Shown piece after piece: positions 33,107 through 41,282 of a stretch of DNA of 42,564 nucleotides. The stretch's first letter is position 1. The number at the start of each line of letters is the position of its first letter. The notes under the pieces were generated by a model. That model was not told where the DNA came from, did no database searches, and saw only the letters and a program-made list of their open reading frames with translations. The position numbers were made by a program, and so were the translations under genes. Source of the DNA: Sphingopyxis macrogoltabida (GTDB lineage: Bacteria > Pseudomonadota > Alphaproteobacteria > Sphingomonadales > Sphingomonadaceae); contig QFPJ01000024.1 in assembly GCA_003241685.1 (NCBI GenBank), positions 1 through 42,564 of the forward strand, in the 5' to 3' direction.

Positions 33107-34630
33107 ATGAGCATCAATATTGGCCCGCCGCAGGTCGATGAGCTGAAGCCGCGCATCGCGGTGATCGGCGTCGGCGGCGCGGGCGGCAATGCCATCGCCA
33201 ACATGATCGCCGCCCGCGTCGAGGGCGTCGATTTCATCGTCGCGAACACCGATGCGCAGGCGCTCAACGCCTCGCCGGCCGAACGGCGCATCCAACTCGG
33301 CACCCAGATCACCCAGGGGCTGGGCGCCGGTTCGCGACCCGAAGTCGGCCGCGCGGCGGCCGAGGAAAGTATCGCGCAGGTCGAAGAGGCGCTGGACGGC
33401 GCGCATATGTGCTTCGTCGCGGCCGGCATGGGCGGCGGCACCGGCACCGGTGCGGCCCCGGTCATCGCCAAGGCGGCCCGCGACCGCGGCATCCTGACCG
33501 TCGGCGTCGTGACCAAGCCCTTCACCTTCGAAGGCCAGCGCCGCATGCGCTCGGCCGATTCGGGGATCGCGGAGCTGCAGGATCATGTCGATACGCTGAT
33601 CGTCATTCCCAACCAGAACCTGTTTCTGGTCGCCAATCCGAACACGACCTTCAAGGAAGCGTTCACGATGGCGGACGAGGTGCTGCAGCAGGGCGTGCGC
33701 GGCATCACCGACCTGATGGTCATGCCCGGCCTGATCAACCTGGACTTTGCCGACGTGCGCAGCGTGATGCGCGAAATGGGCAAGGCGATGATGGGCACCG
33801 GCGAAGCCGAAGGCGACGGCCGCGCATTGGAAGCCGCGCAAAAGGCGATCGCCAACCCGCTGCTCGACGGCGTGTCGATGGCGGGCGCGAAGGGCGTCAT
33901 CGTGTCGATCGTCGGCGGCGAGGACATGCGCCTGATGGAAGTGGACGAAGCGGCGAACCATATTCGCGAACTGGTCGATCCCGACGCGAACATCATCTGG
34001 GGCAGCGCCTTCAACGAAGCGCTGGAAGGCAAGATTCGCGTGTCGGTCGTCGCGACCGGCATCGACGGCGTGCATGGCGAGGCGCCCTCGGCGCCCGCAG
34101 CGCCGGTGTCGCGCGGCTTTTCCTTCGCGCCGGTGCGCGGGTCGGCGACGGCGGGTGCCGCCGCTGCGGCCGCACCTGCCGAAGAACCCGTCGAAACGGC
34201 GGTCGAGGAAACGCCCGTCGTCGAAGCGCCCGACCCGGTCGAACCGGCGGCCGATCCGGCCCCCGGCTTCTCGCTCGGCGATGCCGCCGACAGCGAAACC
34301 CAGGCCGCGGCTCCGGCCCCGGCGGAAGAGCCGATGGAATTGTCCGATGTCGTGCCGACTTACGACGACACTGCCGACGAACTGGTGCTGGGCGAACCCG
34401 CGCCGCCGGCGAGCGGCAGCCCATCCTTCGGTCAGCCCGACGCGGGCACGGGGGCGCCGACATCCGACTCGTCCGCTCCGGCCCGGCCGATCGGCGGCGG
34501 CACGCTGTTCGAACGCATGTCGCGCCTGTCGCGCGGTGCCTCGGCACCCGATGCCGACAAGAACGACCGGGACGACAAGGACGACGGGGTCGATATTCCG
34601 CGTTTCCTGGGGCGGCAGAACAACCAGTAA
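33107..34630 (+). CDS. ftsZ: Cell division protein FtsZ
   Basis: Tubulin-like GTPase that forms the division ring. The 507-residue product has GVGGAGGNAIANM, NTDAQAL, the tubulin signature GGGTGTGAAPVIA, NLDFADVR and the rest of the GTPase core to about residue 320. A Pro/Ala/Glu-rich disordered linker of about 165 residues follows, and the conserved C-terminal peptide VDIPRFLGRQNNQ ends the protein and would bind FtsA and other partners. The linker is much longer than in E. coli, as I recall for Alphaproteobacteria. ATG 33107 is chosen over a TTG one codon earlier because AGGGAG is well placed. Confidence 0.97.
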   Translation: MSINIGPPQVDELKPRIAVIGVGGAGGNAIANMIAARVEGVDFIVANTDAQALNASPAERRIQLGTQITQGLGAGSRPEVGRAAAEESIAQVEEALDGAHMCFVAAGMGGGTGTGAAPVIAKAARDRGILTVGVVTKPFTFEGQRRMRSADSGIAELQDHVDTLIVIPNQNLFLVANPNTTFKEAFTMADEVLQQGVRGITDLMVMPGLINLDFADVRSVMREMGKAMMGTGEAEGDGRALEAAQKAIANPLLDGVSMAGAKGVIVSIVGGEDMRLMEVDEAANHIRELVDPDANIIWGSAFNEALEGKIRVSVVATGIDGVHGEAPSAPAAPVSRGFSFAPVRGSATAGAAAAAAPAEEPVETAVEETPVVEAPDPVEPAADPAPGFSLGDAADSETQAAAPAPAEEPMELSDVVPTYDDTADELVLGEPAPPASGSPSFGQPDAGTGAPTSDSSAPARPIGGGTLFERMSRLSRGASAPDADKNDRDDKDDGVDIPRFLGRQNNQ

Positions 34631-34645
34631 CGGGGCCAGTCATCG

Positions 34646-34674
34646 GTTGTCGGTGGGGCACGGCAGCCCACAAC
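34646..34674 (+). terminator. Possible attenuating hairpin after ftsZ
   Basis: GTTGTcggTGGGGC can fold onto GCCCAcAAC around ACGGCA, with mismatches. There is no strong T-run after it, so it would be at most partly terminating between ftsZ and the SPOR-protein gene. Confidence 0.3.
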
Positions 34675-34692
34675 TATCGGGATGATTTGCCC

Positions 34693-36621
34693 ATGTGGCG
34701 ACCCACAATGACGGCGAAGCCGGCGCGTGCGCGGCGGATCGCGGCTGCGCTTTCGCTGCTGCTCGGCGGGGCGATGCTGTCGCCGGGCTACGCGATGCAG
34801 GCCGCGACGCCCGACGCCGCGACCCGCGCGGCGATGGACAAGCGGACGGCGGCGCGCAGCCTGCTGTCGTCGGCGCTGACGCGCATCGCGGCCAATGCCA
34901 ATGATGCGCGCGCCTTGCTCGACGCGGGGCGGGCCTCGATCGACCTCGACGACTACCGCTCGGCGCTCGGCTTTCTGATCCGCGCCGAACAGGCCAGCCC
35001 GCGCGACGGCACGGTGAAGGCGGCGCTGGGCACGGCGATGGTCCACCTCGAAAATCCGACGCGCGCGCTCGACTATTTCGGCGAGGCGCAATTGCTGGGC
35101 GCTCCCGAACGCAGCTTTGCCGCCGAGCGCGGTCTGGCCCGCGACCTTCTGGGGCAACAGGATGCGGCGCAGCGCGATTATCAGATGGCGCTGTCGCTGG
35201 CCGCCAATCCCGAAATCACGCGCCGCTACGCGCTGTCGCTCGGCATCAGCGGCGAGGTCGACCGCGCGGTCGAACTGCTCGTGCCGCAATTGCGCGGACA
35301 GGACCGCAGCGCCTGGCGCACGCGCGCGATGATATTGGCGATGAACGGCCGCAACGACGAAGCGCGGTCGATCGTCAACGCGACGATGCCGCCGCAACTG
35401 GCCGAAAATATTCTCCCCTATCTGACCCAACTCGACCGGCTGAATCCGGCGCAGCAAGCCGCCGCCGCGCATTTCGGCCGGTTCCCCAGCGGCCCGCTCG
35501 GTCCGCCCCGAAAGCCGGTTCAGGTCGCCGCCGCCACTCCAACGCCCGCGCCGGCGCCCGCGGCATCGGGGCGCCGCGCGGCCGAACGCGAGCGCGACCG
35601 CCGCCGGTCCGGCACGGTCCTGCCGGCCCCGGCACCCACTCCGGCGCCCGCACCGGCGGCGGTTCGCCCGACGCCCGCGCCGACGCCGCCCGCGACGACC
35701 ACGCCCCCCACCGCCGCGCGAACCGGCCGTCCGGTTCAGCCCGCGCCGACGGAACCGGCGCCGGGCTGGGCGTCGGCGACGCCGGCGCCGGTCACGACAA
35801 GACCGGCCCAAAGCGCGGCCCAGACGCAAATCCAGCCACGGACCCCGGCCCCGGCTTCCGGCCCGTCGACACCGCCGGCTGCCGCCATCGCGCAGCGGTC
35901 CGTGCCCCAGCCGACGCCCAGCCCGGCGCCGGTTCCGTCCGCTCCGGCGCCTCAGCCCGCGACCGGGCCGGTTTCGGCATCGCCCGCGCCGGGCTTTTCG
36001 ATCGCCGATATCGGGCGCGCGCCGGGGGCGATGCCCGCACCGGCCACCCCCGCACCGGCTCCGGCGGCACCGCCCGCCGCCGCGCCTTCGGCGCCGTCCC
36101 CCGCGACCGCATCCGCGCCGCTGGCCGCCATGGCGTCGCTGGCCGACATCGCCGGGTCGATCGAGATCCCGCCGGAGGAAATGGCGACGAGCGGCGGCGG
36201 CATCGGCGCCGACACGCTCGCGAAACTGGTGGAGGACAAGCGCAAGGCCGATGCCGCCGAAGCGGCGAAGCGCGAGAAGGAGGCGGCCGCCGCCAAGGCG
36301 AAGGCCGACGCCGAAGCCGAGGCCAAGGCGGAAGCCGAGGAGAAGAAGGCCAATCCGGCACGGCTGTGGGTCCAGATCGCGACGGGCGCCAACCTCAAGG
36401 CGCTGGCGTTCGATTATAATCGCTTCGCCAAAAAGAATGCCGCGCTGTTCAAGGGCAAGTCGGGCGCGACGACGGAATGGGGCCGCACGCGCCGCCTGCT
36501 CGTCGGGCCGTTCGGCGACCGCAAGGCGGCGCAGGCCTGGCTCGACGATTTCAAGAAGGCGGAAGGCGACGGCTTTCTGTTCAACAGCGAGGCGGGACAG
36601 TCCGTCGATCCGGTCAAGTGA
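34693..36621 (+). CDS. TPR- and SPOR-domain envelope protein
   Basis: A 642-residue exported protein. A signal peptide lies in about 1-36 (RRIAAALSLLLGGAML, then SPGYA). TPR-like helices follow (about 55-255; LLDAGRASIDLDDYRSALGF). A Pro/Ala-rich linker of about 200 residues, a charged Lys/Ala/Glu helix (about 515-555) and a SPOR domain (about 555-635; ARLWVQIATGANLKALAFDY and RRLLVGPFGDRKAAQAWL) complete it. SPOR domains bind glycan stripped of peptide at the septum, so a role at the division site or in septal remodelling is inferred. Start 34693 is the first ATG after ftsZ; 34708 is an alternative with the same signal peptide. It is coupled to the dGTPase gene by GTGA. Confidence 0.85.
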   Translation: MWRPTMTAKPARARRIAAALSLLLGGAMLSPGYAMQAATPDAATRAAMDKRTAARSLLSSALTRIAANANDARALLDAGRASIDLDDYRSALGFLIRAEQASPRDGTVKAALGTAMVHLENPTRALDYFGEAQLLGAPERSFAAERGLARDLLGQQDAAQRDYQMALSLAANPEITRRYALSLGISGEVDRAVELLVPQLRGQDRSAWRTRAMILAMNGRNDEARSIVNATMPPQLAENILPYLTQLDRLNPAQQAAAAHFGRFPSGPLGPPRKPVQVAAATPTPAPAPAASGRRAAERERDRRRSGTVLPAPAPTPAPAPAAVRPTPAPTPPATTTPPTAARTGRPVQPAPTEPAPGWASATPAPVTTRPAQSAAQTQIQPRTPAPASGPSTPPAAAIAQRSVPQPTPSPAPVPSAPAPQPATGPVSASPAPGFSIADIGRAPGAMPAPATPAPAPAAPPAAAPSAPSPATASAPLAAMASLADIAGSIEIPPEEMATSGGGIGADTLAKLVEDKRKADAAEAAKREKEAAAAKAKADAEAEAKAEAEEKKANPARLWVQIATGANLKALAFDYNRFAKKNAALFKGKSGATTEWGRTRRLLVGPFGDRKAAQAWLDDFKKAEGDGFLFNSEAGQSVDPVK

Positions 36622-37802
36622 GCGCCGACCGCCGCGTTGCCACCTGCGCCAGCGACCCCGGCGCGACGCGCGGGCGCCGTCATGAAGAACTCGGCCGCGT
36701 CGTGCGGGGGCCGCGCGATGCGTTTCAGCGCGACCGCGACCGCATCATCCATTCGATCGCCTTCCGCCGCCTGCGGCACAAGACGCAGGTGTTCGTCGCC
36801 CCCGACGGCGATCATTATCGCGTCCGCCTGACCCACAGTATCGAGGTGGCGCAGATCGGGCGCGGCATCGCCCGCGCACTCGGGCTGAACGAGGATCTGA
36901 CCGAGGCGCTGTGCCTGGCGCATGATATAGGCCATCCGCCCTTCGGCCATGCGGGCGAGGATGCGCTGAAAGCGGCGATGCTGGCGCATGGCGGATTCGA
37001 TCATAATGGCCACACGCTGCGCACGCTGGCGTGCATCGAATGCCCCTATCCGCTGTTTGACGGCCTCAACCTGACATGGGAGACGCTGGAGGGGCTGGCC
37101 AAGCATAATGGCCCGGTGCGCCGTCCCGGCTGGGCGCTGCGCGCGATCGACGCCGATTTCCCGCTCGACCTGGCCAGTCACGCCAGTCTGGAGGCGCAGG
37201 TTGCGGCGGTCGCCGACGACATTGCCTATGACAATCACGATATAGACGACGGCCTGCGCGCCGGGCTGCTCGGCATCGACCAGTTGATGGAACAGCCTTT
37301 CGTCGCCGCCAATTTCGCGGCGGTGGAGCGGCGCTTTCCCGGCGCGCCGCGCGACCGTCTGCTCCGCGAACTCGTCCGCGACCAGATCGGCGTGATGGTC
37401 AATGACGTGATCGCGGCGACGACCGCCAATGTTCACGCCAGCGGCGCGGCCAGCGCGGCGGATGTCCGGATGGCGGGGCGCACGCTGGGCGGCTTTTCGG
37501 CCGGGCTCGCGGCGCAGGAACGCGATCTCAAACGCTTCATGTACGCCAATCTTTACCACCACCCCTCGCAACTCGCGGCGGCGGACGGCGCCCGGCGCGT
37601 CGTCGCGCGGCTGTTCGACGCCTACCGGGCCGATCCGGGGCTGATGGGCGCCGACTGGTCGTCGCGCGTGCCCGAAACCGAAGCCGCGACGGTGCGCCAC
37701 ATCGGCGATTATATCGCCGGCATGACCGACCGCTTCGCCATCGACCGCTACGCCGACATCTTCGGCCGCGCCGAAGTGCCCGGTGCCCTCGCCCATGTAT
37801 GA
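36618..37802 (+). CDS. dgt: dGTPase-like HD-domain triphosphohydrolase
   Basis: Predicted hydrolysis of dGTP (or other dNTP) to the deoxynucleoside and triphosphate. From the GTG at 36618 the product has 394 residues, with RDRDRIIHSIAFRRLRHKTQV, LTHSIEVAQIGR (His73), LAHDIGHPPFGHAGE (His102, Asp103), GGFDHNGHTLR and VADDIAYDNHDIDDG, the metal-binding HD set of the type-2 dGTPase subfamily. The start overlaps the SPOR gene stop (GTGA), so the two are translated together. Substrate specificity cannot be told by eye. Confidence 0.9.
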   Translation: MSADRRVATCASDPGATRGRRHEELGRVVRGPRDAFQRDRDRIIHSIAFRRLRHKTQVFVAPDGDHYRVRLTHSIEVAQIGRGIARALGLNEDLTEALCLAHDIGHPPFGHAGEDALKAAMLAHGGFDHNGHTLRTLACIECPYPLFDGLNLTWETLEGLAKHNGPVRRPGWALRAIDADFPLDLASHASLEAQVAAVADDIAYDNHDIDDGLRAGLLGIDQLMEQPFVAANFAAVERRFPGAPRDRLLRELVRDQIGVMVNDVIAATTANVHASGAASAADVRMAGRTLGGFSAGLAAQERDLKRFMYANLYHHPSQLAAADGARRVVARLFDAYRADPGLMGADWSSRVPETEAATVRHIGDYIAGMTDRFAIDRYADIFGRAEVPGALAHV

Positions 37803-37822
37803 CGGGCCGGGGCGTCGGAACC

Positions 37823-38440
37823 CTAGCCGGCTTTCGTCTGCGCCTCCGTCGCCTCCCTGACATGCTGGTTCAGAACATCGACGATCGCTGCGGCCAGCGC
37901 GTCATTCTTGCGCTTCCACCCGAACATCCAGATGCCCGTGCCGATCAGGCCCATCACGAACCCGATCACGAACAAATCGGGCGTCATGGCCATGAACAGC
38001 AGCGCGACGATCAACGGCAGGCCGATCAGCGTCAGGCAGCCCATCCACTGGTTGGTGCGGTTGATGATCCATTCGGTGCGCTTGGCGAATATCTGATGCC
38101 GCTCGGTGCTGTGGTTGACGAGCGCCATGGGGTATCCCGCCTGCGACGCCTGATCGCCGGCATAGACGACCGTTACATGATGGCCTTCGCGAACGCCGAA
38201 GGCGGGATCGGCGAACTCGGCTTCGAACTCGCCCTTGTCCCCGTCCTGGCGGACGAAGATCCGCAGCATTTCGGTCGAGCTGACCGACGTGTTGGTCGTG
38301 GCGCGCGAATTATATCCGCCCGTGTGGCTGGTCGTGGTCGATACCGACGTGTCCATCCGGCTGTGGCTGTCCTGGACCATGCCCGTCCGGGTGAATGAAT
38401 AGATGTCCTCGACAGCGGCGACTTTGCCGACATTTGCCAT
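37823..38440 (-). CDS. Two-TM membrane protein of unknown function
   Basis: A 205-residue protein I do not recognise. The N-terminal half is soluble and Ser/Thr-rich (about 24-55; RMDTSVSTTTSHTGGYNSR), then beta-rich with MLRIFVRQDGDKGEFEAEF and GHHVTVVYAG. Two membrane segments follow at about 134-152 and 156-174, with a positively charged end (GWKRKND). The frame is open upstream, but ATG 38440 has GGAGGG at a good distance. It converges on the dGTPase gene (20-nt gap) and diverges from the SDR gene. Function cannot be proposed. Confidence 0.75.
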   Translation of the reverse strand: MANVGKVAAVEDIYSFTRTGMVQDSHSRMDTSVSTTTSHTGGYNSRATTNTSVSSTEMLRIFVRQDGDKGEFEAEFADPAFGVREGHHVTVVYAGDQASQAGYPMALVNHSTERHQIFAKRTEWIINRTNQWMGCLTLIGLPLIVALLFMAMTPDLFVIGFVMGLIGTGIWMFGWKRKNDALAAAIVDVLNQHVREATEAQTKAG

Positions 38441-38606
38441 GATGCCCTCCACGCTTTGCTCGCGCGATCGGCCCCGCGGCCGCGCGCAATTTCCATCTTC
38501 CGGTGCCCGATGGTCTGGCGGTCCGCCCCTCGTTCCCTCGTTCGCGGCACCGGCAAAGCCATCGTCCGGCCCGGCCTTGATCATCGTGGCTTGCCGCCCC
38601 GCGGTC

Positions 38607-38635
38607 TTGATGCGTTTCTAAAGAATTTCTAAAAT
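38607..38635 (+). promoter_or_regulatory. Predicted sigma-70-type promoter of the SDR gene
   Basis: TTGATG (38607-38612) and TAAAAT (38630-38635) are separated by exactly 17 nt, in an AT-rich island inside a 283-nt divergent gap. Transcription would start near 38642, giving an 80-nt leader to the ATG at 38724. The rest of the gap shows no other clear element. Confidence 0.6.
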
Positions 38636-38723
38636 CGACCGGCGGCGGAGTGTCAGGGCGGGCGCCCGGGGTGCAAGGCGGCCGGGGATCGCCATCGGCC
38701 TGGCTTTCGGATAAGCCCACGTC

Positions 38724-39377
38724 ATGACAGCATCCGTCCCGCTTCTTGTCGGCGGCACCGGCATGATCGGCCGGGCCGTGATCGCCAACGCCGCCGATCG
38801 GCCATTGGTCGTGCTGACCCGCCGCGAGATCGCGGGCCTGCCCGATGCGCACAGGGCGCTTGTTGCCCCGCCCGGACGCTGGGCCGACATCATCGCGGCA
38901 GAGGCGCCGGACACGCTCCTGTCCTGTTTGGGCACGACGATCCGCGCCGCGGGGTCGCAGGCGGCGTTTCGCGCGGTCGATCACGACCTGATCCTGTCGG
39001 CGGCGCGCGGCGCCCGGGCGGGCGGGGCGCGGCACATGATCCTCGTCAGTTCGGTCGGCGCCTCGGCGCGCAGCGGCAATTTCTACCTCCGCACCAAGGG
39101 CGAGACCGAGGCGGCGCTGCGCGCGCTCGGCTTCGAACGGCTCGATATTCTGCGGCCCGGCCTGTTGACCGGCGAACGGCCGGGGCCGCCGCGACTGGGG
39201 GAGGGGGTCGCGGCCTTCGCCGCGCCGCTGGTCGATGCGATGCTGCACGGGCCGCTGCGCCGCTATCGGTCGATTCCGGGGGAGGCGGTGGCGAAAGCGA
39301 TCGTCGCGCTCGCGGGACGGGATGCGCCGGGCGTTCATATCCATGAAAACGACGCGATCCGCGCGCTGGCCGATTGA
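38724..39377 (+). CDS. Atypical SDR / NAD(P)-binding protein
   Basis: A 217-residue protein with the Rossmann motif LLVGGTGMIGRAV (7-19), LLSCLGTTIRAAGS, HMILVSSVGAS, a YxxxK (YLRTKGETE) and LDILRPGLLTGER. This layout is the short, NmrA/TIP30-like atypical SDR group, in which the C-terminal substrate domain is reduced. The substrate is unknown; such proteins may be redox sensors, epimerase-like enzymes or complex I assembly factors. It has its own promoter, is divergent from the membrane protein and lies upstream of the glycine riboswitch. Confidence 0.85.
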   Translation: MTASVPLLVGGTGMIGRAVIANAADRPLVVLTRREIAGLPDAHRALVAPPGRWADIIAAEAPDTLLSCLGTTIRAAGSQAAFRAVDHDLILSAARGARAGGARHMILVSSVGASARSGNFYLRTKGETEAALRALGFERLDILRPGLLTGERPGPPRLGEGVAAFAAPLVDAMLHGPLRRYRSIPGEAVAKAIVALAGRDAPGVHIHENDAIRALAD

Positions 39378-39442
39378 CTCTCCCGCGGGGCGGCGCCAAG
39401 GCTTGGGCGTCTGTCGAAGACCGTAAGGGATTCGACCGGCCG

Positions 39443-39654
39443 CGCGGGAGAGCGTGGGGACGGGGCAACCCGCGCCTCGCCACCGAAGGAGCAACCGCCC
39501 CGGAAACTCTCAGGTCAAAAGGACCGCGCGGACTGGTACGGACACTCTGGAAAGCGCCCCGGCTCGCGTCGGGGCCACCGAAGGGGTAACTTCATACCGA
39601 TCCCCTGGCGGGCGCGGATGGAGGAAAACTCTCAGGTTCCCGTGACAGAGGGGG
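39443..39654 (+). promoter_or_regulatory. Tandem glycine riboswitch upstream of gcvT
   Basis: Two successive glycine aptamers. The first (about 39443-39550) has GGGAGAG, the conserved CACCGAAGGAGCAA (39481-39494), AAACTCTCAGG (39504-39514) and GGACACTCTGG (39540-39550). The second (about 39551-39654) has CACCGAAGGGGTAA (39576-39589), AAACTCTCAGG (39626-39636) and GACAGAGGGGG (39644-39654). The order and the short linker match the known two-aptamer class. A small stem GCGGC/GCCGC (39667-39682) lies between it and the gcvT ribosome-binding site and may be part of the expression platform. Glycine binding should raise expression of gcvT-gcvH and downstream genes, as in other bacteria. Confidence 0.95.
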
Positions 39655-39712
39655 CATGGCGACAAGGCGGCACTCGCGCCGCATCTTGCCGTGCCTTGAA
39701 CGGGAGTGCGCA

Positions 39713-40846
39713 ATGACCGAAACCGAATTTGCAGGCGAGGAAGCGGCTCCGGCCGCGACGCTGCCGCTCGACGCCTGGCACCGCGATCGCGGCGCCCGGA
39801 TGGTCGAATTCGCCGGCTACTGGATGCCGATCCAATATGACGGCATCATGGCCGAACATCTGTGGACGCGCGAGAATGCGGGGCTGTTCGACGTCAGCCA
39901 CATGGGCCAGCTGATCCTGTCGGGCGACGGCGTCGCCGACGCGATCGAGGCGCTGGTCCCCGGCGACATATCGGCGTTGAAGCCGGGCCGGATGCGCTAC
40001 TCGCTGCTGCTCGCCGAAGACGGCGGCATCCTCGACGACCTGATGATCACCGGCGGCGCCGACGGCCTGTACATGGTCGTCAACGGCGCGGTGAAATGGG
40101 ACGATATTGCCCATCTGCGCGAGCATCTGCCTGACGAAATCGGTCTCAACCACATGGACGAACAGGCATTGCTGGCGTTGCAGGGGCCGAAGGCGGTCGA
40201 TGCGCTGGCGCGGATCGTGCCCGGCGTCGAATCGCTGGTCTTCATGCAGGCCGAAGGATTCGACTGGAACGGCGTCCGCCTGGGCATCAGCCGGTCGGGC
40301 TATACCGGCGAGGACGGTTTTGAAATCTCGATCCCCGCCACGCATGTCGCGGCCTTTGCCGATGCCCTGTGCGCGATGGAGGAGGTGAAACCCATCGGCC
40401 TTGGCGCGCGCGACAGCCTGCGGCTGGAGGCGGGGCTGCCGCTCTATGGCCATGACCTCGATCCCGGGACCGACCCGGTCGAGGGCGATCTGGCCTTCGC
40501 GATCAGCAAGCGCCGCCGCGAGGACGGCGGCTTTCCGGGCGCGGCGCGCATATTGGGTCATCTAGCCGACGGCTCCCCGCGCAAGCGCGTCGGCCTGACC
40601 GTCGAGGGCAAGCTGCCGGTGCGTGAAGGCGCCAAGCTGTTCGACGGCGAAGAAGAGGTCGGCATCGTCACATCGGGCGGTTTCGCGCCCAGCGTCGGCG
40701 CCCCGATCGCCATGGGCTATGTCCCCACCGGCCTGTCGCAGCCCGGCACGGCGCTCGCCGCCGAAGTCCGCGGCAAACGCGTCGCCGTGGCGGTCGCGCC
40801 CATGCCCTTCGTCCCCCACCGCTATGTTCGCAAACAGAAAGGCTGA
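39713..40846 (+). CDS. gcvT: Aminomethyltransferase (glycine cleavage T protein)
   Basis: Transfers the methylene unit from the aminomethyl group on GcvH to tetrahydrofolate, releasing ammonia. The 377-residue product has MVEFAGYWMPIQYDG, GLFDVSHMGQL, LALQGPKAVDAL, GISRSGYTGEDGFEI, LGARDSLRLEAGLPLYGHDL and, near the end, VTSGGFAPSVGAPIAMGYV, all in the family order. The start at 39713 follows GGGAG; an upstream in-frame ATG at 39656 overlaps the riboswitch and is rejected. It is the first gene of a riboswitch-controlled glycine cleavage operon. Confidence 0.96.
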   Translation: MTETEFAGEEAAPAATLPLDAWHRDRGARMVEFAGYWMPIQYDGIMAEHLWTRENAGLFDVSHMGQLILSGDGVADAIEALVPGDISALKPGRMRYSLLLAEDGGILDDLMITGGADGLYMVVNGAVKWDDIAHLREHLPDEIGLNHMDEQALLALQGPKAVDALARIVPGVESLVFMQAEGFDWNGVRLGISRSGYTGEDGFEISIPATHVAAFADALCAMEEVKPIGLGARDSLRLEAGLPLYGHDLDPGTDPVEGDLAFAISKRRREDGGFPGAARILGHLADGSPRKRVGLTVEGKLPVREGAKLFDGEEEVGIVTSGGFAPSVGAPIAMGYVPTGLSQPGTALAAEVRGKRVAVAVAPMPFVPHRYVRKQKG

Positions 40847-40849
40847 TCG

Positions 40850-41221
40850 ATGCCGCGTTATTTTACCGAAGAGCATGAATGGATCGACGTCGACGGCGAT
40901 GTCGCGACGGTCGGCATCACCGATTTCGCACAGGGCCAGCTTGGCGACATCGTCTTTGTCGAGGTTCCCGACACGGGCGCCGAACTCAGCCAGGGCGGCG
41001 ACGCGGCGGTGGTCGAATCGGTGAAAGCGGCCAGCGACGTCTATGCCCCCGTCGACGGCGTCGTGACCGAAGGCAACGGCCAGCTGGAAGAAGACCCCGC
41101 GCTGGTCAATTCGGACCCCGAAGGCGAAGGCTGGTTCTTCCGCATGACGCTCAGCGACAAGAGCCAGCTCGACGCGCTGATGAACGCCGCCGCGTACAAG
41201 GCGTTCATCGCCGACCTGTAA
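40850..41221 (+). CDS. gcvH: Glycine cleavage H protein
   Basis: Lipoyl carrier that shuttles the aminomethyl group between the P, T and L proteins. The 123-residue product starts PRYFTEEHEWIDVDGD and has the lipoylation motif VESVKAASDVYAP with Lys59, then the family C-terminus GEGWFFRMTL. The length is normal. It begins 3 nt after gcvT. A 61-nt gap and a glycosyltransferase-like gene separate it from gcvPA. Confidence 0.97.
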   Translation: MPRYFTEEHEWIDVDGDVATVGITDFAQGQLGDIVFVEVPDTGAELSQGGDAAVVESVKAASDVYAPVDGVVTEGNGQLEEDPALVNSDPEGEGWFFRMTLSDKSQLDALMNAAAYKAFIADL

Positions 41222-41282
41222 CCCGGCGCGCCCGTCCCGGCCGGGGCGGCGCATGGGAAAAGAGGGGAAGGGCCATCCGAAG

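Noticed and set aside
31289..34075. A 928-codon minus-strand open frame
   Set aside because: It is antisense to ftsQ, ftsA and ftsZ and shows no recognisable domain; the composition is that of a complementary-strand shadow.
35520..36120. A break or frameshift in the Pro/Ala-rich region of the SPOR protein
   Set aside because: The frame is continuous from the signal peptide to the SPOR domain and the composition is that of a linker; the low complexity is genuine, not an error.
39656..39712. An upstream ATG start for gcvT
   Set aside because: The extension is Arg-rich, begins right at the end of the riboswitch and lacks homology to GcvT; the ATG at 39713 has GGGAG at a proper distance.
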